Source of the DNA: Variovorax sp.
GTDB taxonomy: Bacteria; Pseudomonadota; Gammaproteobacteria; Burkholderiales; Burkholderiaceae_C
NCBI GenBank assembly: GCA_028292145.1
Contig: JAQGMX010000046.1
Location: 1 to 7,440 of the forward strand
DNA length: 7,440 nt
Direction of reading: 5' to 3'
Part shown: positions 6,105 through 7,440 of the stretch, piece after piece
Layout of the letters: each line of letters opens with the position of its first letter
Numbering within the stretch: the first letter of the stretch is position 1
Position numbers and translations under genes: made by a program
The notes under the pieces: generated by a model
Told to the model about the DNA's origin: nothing
What the model saw: the letters and a program-made list of their open reading frames with translations, nothing else
Databases searched by the model: none

Positions 6105-7157
6105 TCAGCGCCTCCCGCGCCCTATCTTCACAAACGGCTTTTCGATTAGGACGTAACTGATCAAGGCCAGCAGCATGATTAATGCGATCGATACTGCGAC
6201 CCCAGCCAAGCCTGTCAAACCCGTTCGGTCGCGCACCCACAGCAGCACTGGAAAATGACAGAGGTAGATCGCGTAGGAGGTTTCGGAGATCAGGAAAACT
6301 AGCTGGCTGCGAATCGGCTGGCTATTGAGTGCGGTCACGAGCAGCAGCGCGATGCCGATTCCTGTGACGAACATCGGATTGAAGACCAGGTAATACGGCT
6401 GAGCCAGGAAAACTAAGAGCGCCAGACAGAGCGCTAGGACCGGGTTGATATGGGCCACTGCGCGTCGGTGAAAGTAAATCCAGGCGCCGAGGACGAAAAA
6501 GATCGCCTGTGCGAAAAAGTGATTGACGACGAAGAGGTACGAGTAACTGGGGTTCGTGTCGCTAATGCCAGGGTAGATGAAATCGAGCGCCCCGGTGGTG
6601 GCTGTGTAAGCCCATGCGGTCGACACGATAAGGGTGACTGCGACCGTAGGCCAGCGCAGAACCCCGTTCCCGATGAGCAGTAGCGGGGCAAGCACGTACC
6701 AGAGCACTTCGATGGTCAGCGTCCAGCTCACGTGCAGCACGTCGAACTTGACCAAGGCCGATGGCACCAGATGCTGCATGAAAGCGAGGTTGACCGCAAA
6801 GGCCCACGGATCTGCGGCGATTGAACCAACCGTGATCAACTTGGCTCCAATCCCGATTGCCAAAAAGAAAAAGAGATACGCCGGGACAATTCGAAGGATC
6901 CGGTGAATCACATAGTCTTGAGGGCTGTGCTTTTCGCAGCTCGCGCTGATCAGGTAGCCGCTGATGACAAAAAATAGCTGGACGCCGAACCAGCCACCAT
7001 TTGCACCGAAAAACGGGACGTTGCCGCCGAAGACATGCTGACCGTGATGAGCGAACACCGCCGTGATCGCGAGCGCACGCAGCAGGTCGACGTTGTTCTG
7101 TCGGGAGTTGTCAACGAGGGCGTGCAGGTTCGCACGTAGAGCAAACGGCGAAGCCAT
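6105..7157 (-). CDS. Acyltransferase 3 family membrane protein (OafA/YrhL-like)
   Basis: A 350-residue integral inner-membrane protein of the acyltransferase-3 family (PF01757), whose members move acetyl or other acyl groups onto O-antigen, capsule, lipids, Nod factors or other glycans. Seen: Arg27-X10-His38 in VDLLRALAITAVFAHHG, the proposed catalytic motif; GWFGVQLFFVISGYLIS at 55-71; an HRILRIVPAY segment (85-94); SWTLTIE at 144-150; then hydrophobic segments, SETSYAIYLCHFPVLLW, and IEKPF near the C-terminus (338-342), giving about ten membrane spans. Length fits the stand-alone form; the C-terminal SGNH domain of OafA (total over 600 residues) is absent. The ATG at 7157 has AAGG 7 bases upstream and begins just before the conserved region; a TTG at 7241 would add 28 residues overlapping the neighbour and is rejected. 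It converges on the SGNH-type gene. Confidence 0.93.
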   Translation of the reverse strand: MASPFALRANLHALVDNSRQNNVDLLRALAITAVFAHHGQHVFGGNVPFFGANGGWFGVQLFFVISGYLISASCEKHSPQDYVIHRILRIVPAYLFFFLAIGIGAKLITVGSIAADPWAFAVNLAFMQHLVPSALVKFDVLHVSWTLTIEVLWYVLAPLLLIGNGVLRWPTVAVTLIVSTAWAYTATTGALDFIYPGISDTNPSYSYLFVVNHFFAQAIFFVLGAWIYFHRRAVAHINPVLALCLALLVFLAQPYYLVFNPMFVTGIGIALLLVTALNSQPIRSQLVFLISETSYAIYLCHFPVLLWVRDRTGLTGLAGVAVSIALIMLLALISYVLIEKPFVKIGRGRR

Positions 7158-7164
7158 CGTGGCG

Positions 7165-7168
7165 CCTT
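7165..7168 (-). promoter_or_regulatory. Ribosome binding site of the acyltransferase gene
   Basis: The minus strand reads AAGG, ending 7 bases before the ATG at 7157. This good spacing decides the start against the in-frame TTG at 7241. Confidence 0.55.
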
Positions 7169-7210
7169 GTACGTTCCAGTTTGAGAGGCTCGGATTGTCC
7201 AGGGAAACCG

Positions 7211-7440
7211 ATGGAACATTTCGCCTGGATCGACAAGGCAACGGGCGAAGTGCACGAGAGCTACACCATGCTCACGGTCAACGCTGACGACCACCCGCTG
7301 ATGCGCCGCATGCACAAGCCCGATCCGAAGGCGCCGGCAGACAAGCAGGACAAACGGTCCGTCATCCCGCTGGAAGCGGCCGACTTTGATCAGTGGCTGG
7401 AGGGCACAGTCGACCAGGCGAAGCAGCTGATGGAGCTGGC
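7211..7440 (+). pseudogene. 5'-truncated SRAP (YedK/HMCES-type) gene, C-terminal part, runs off the window
   Basis: SRAP proteins form a covalent link to abasic sites in single-stranded DNA through Cys2 and protect them. The visible 76 codons read EVHESYTMLTVNADDHPLMRRM, then HKPDP and DKRSVIPLEAADFDQWL, matching the C-terminal third of the family in Burkholderiales; His35 probably corresponds to the catalytic His of YedK (His160). The parts carrying Cys2 and the active-site Asn and Glu should lie upstream, but that DNA is the divergent acyltransferase gene and the frame before 7211 reads nothing SRAP-like. So the gene is cut near 7211-7220. An AGGGA 5 bases before the ATG at 7211 could allow expression of the fragment, but it cannot do the Cys2 chemistry. 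G+C is again high, as in the core. The 3' end is not seen. Confidence 0.7.

Noticed and set aside
5923..6156. 77-codon plus-strand frame between the two accessory genes
   Set aside because: No ribosome site or known motif; it crosses the terminator-like hairpin and the end of the acyltransferase gene.
7180..7215. Second copy of the tRNA 3' end marking an attachment site at the right edge
   Set aside because: The bases around the SRAP junction show no match to the tRNA T-arm or acceptor sequence.
7158..7241. Longer acyltransferase start at TTG 7241
   Set aside because: It would add 28 residues without family similarity and overlap the SRAP fragment, whereas the ATG at 7157 has a well-spaced AAGG site and directly precedes the conserved region.

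Overview
The window looks like a chromosomal segment of a high-G+C betaproteobacterium, most likely order Burkholderiales and close to Comamonadaceae (Variovorax-like). That placement rests on remembered resemblance of the NadK and RapZ sequences and on the gene order rapZ-recN-nadK facing hrcA; no search was run.

Bases 1 to about 4350 are conserved core. On the minus strand lie nadK, recN and the front part of rapZ, closely packed and probably one transcript (NAD kinase, DNA-repair ATPase, RNase-adaptor/GTPase). hrcA, the heat-shock repressor, runs the other way from a 31-base gap that must hold both promoters. A CAU-anticodon tRNA, best read as tRNA-Ile2, follows hrcA. Base use here is G+C-rich: the line starting at 3541 has 41 G+C in 60.

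Bases about 4350 to 7210 look accessory. G+C drops (33 in 60 in the line starting at 5161). There is a 325-base non-coding stretch after the tRNA with a likely terminator, a short direct repeat and a possible recombinase scrap. Two convergent genes follow: a stand-alone cytoplasmic SGNH/GDSL-type protein carrying an N-terminal EGR-motif module of the kind seen in glycan-biosynthesis proteins, and a membrane acyltransferase-3 (OafA-type) protein. A GC-rich hairpin between them probably ends both transcripts. Together they suggest a small surface-glycan or lipid acyl-modification cargo, though no glycosyltransferase is visible here.

From about 7211 to the end, G+C rises again and the sequence encodes only the C-terminal part of an SRAP (YedK/HMCES-type) protein. 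Its N-terminal half is missing, because that space holds the divergent acyltransferase gene. This marks a rearrangement junction near 7205-7220. Nothing in the window is clearly a wholly new system. The points most worth a second look are the split acyltransferase/SGNH pair, the island edges, and the very tight, possibly leaderless, hrcA/nadK promoter region.
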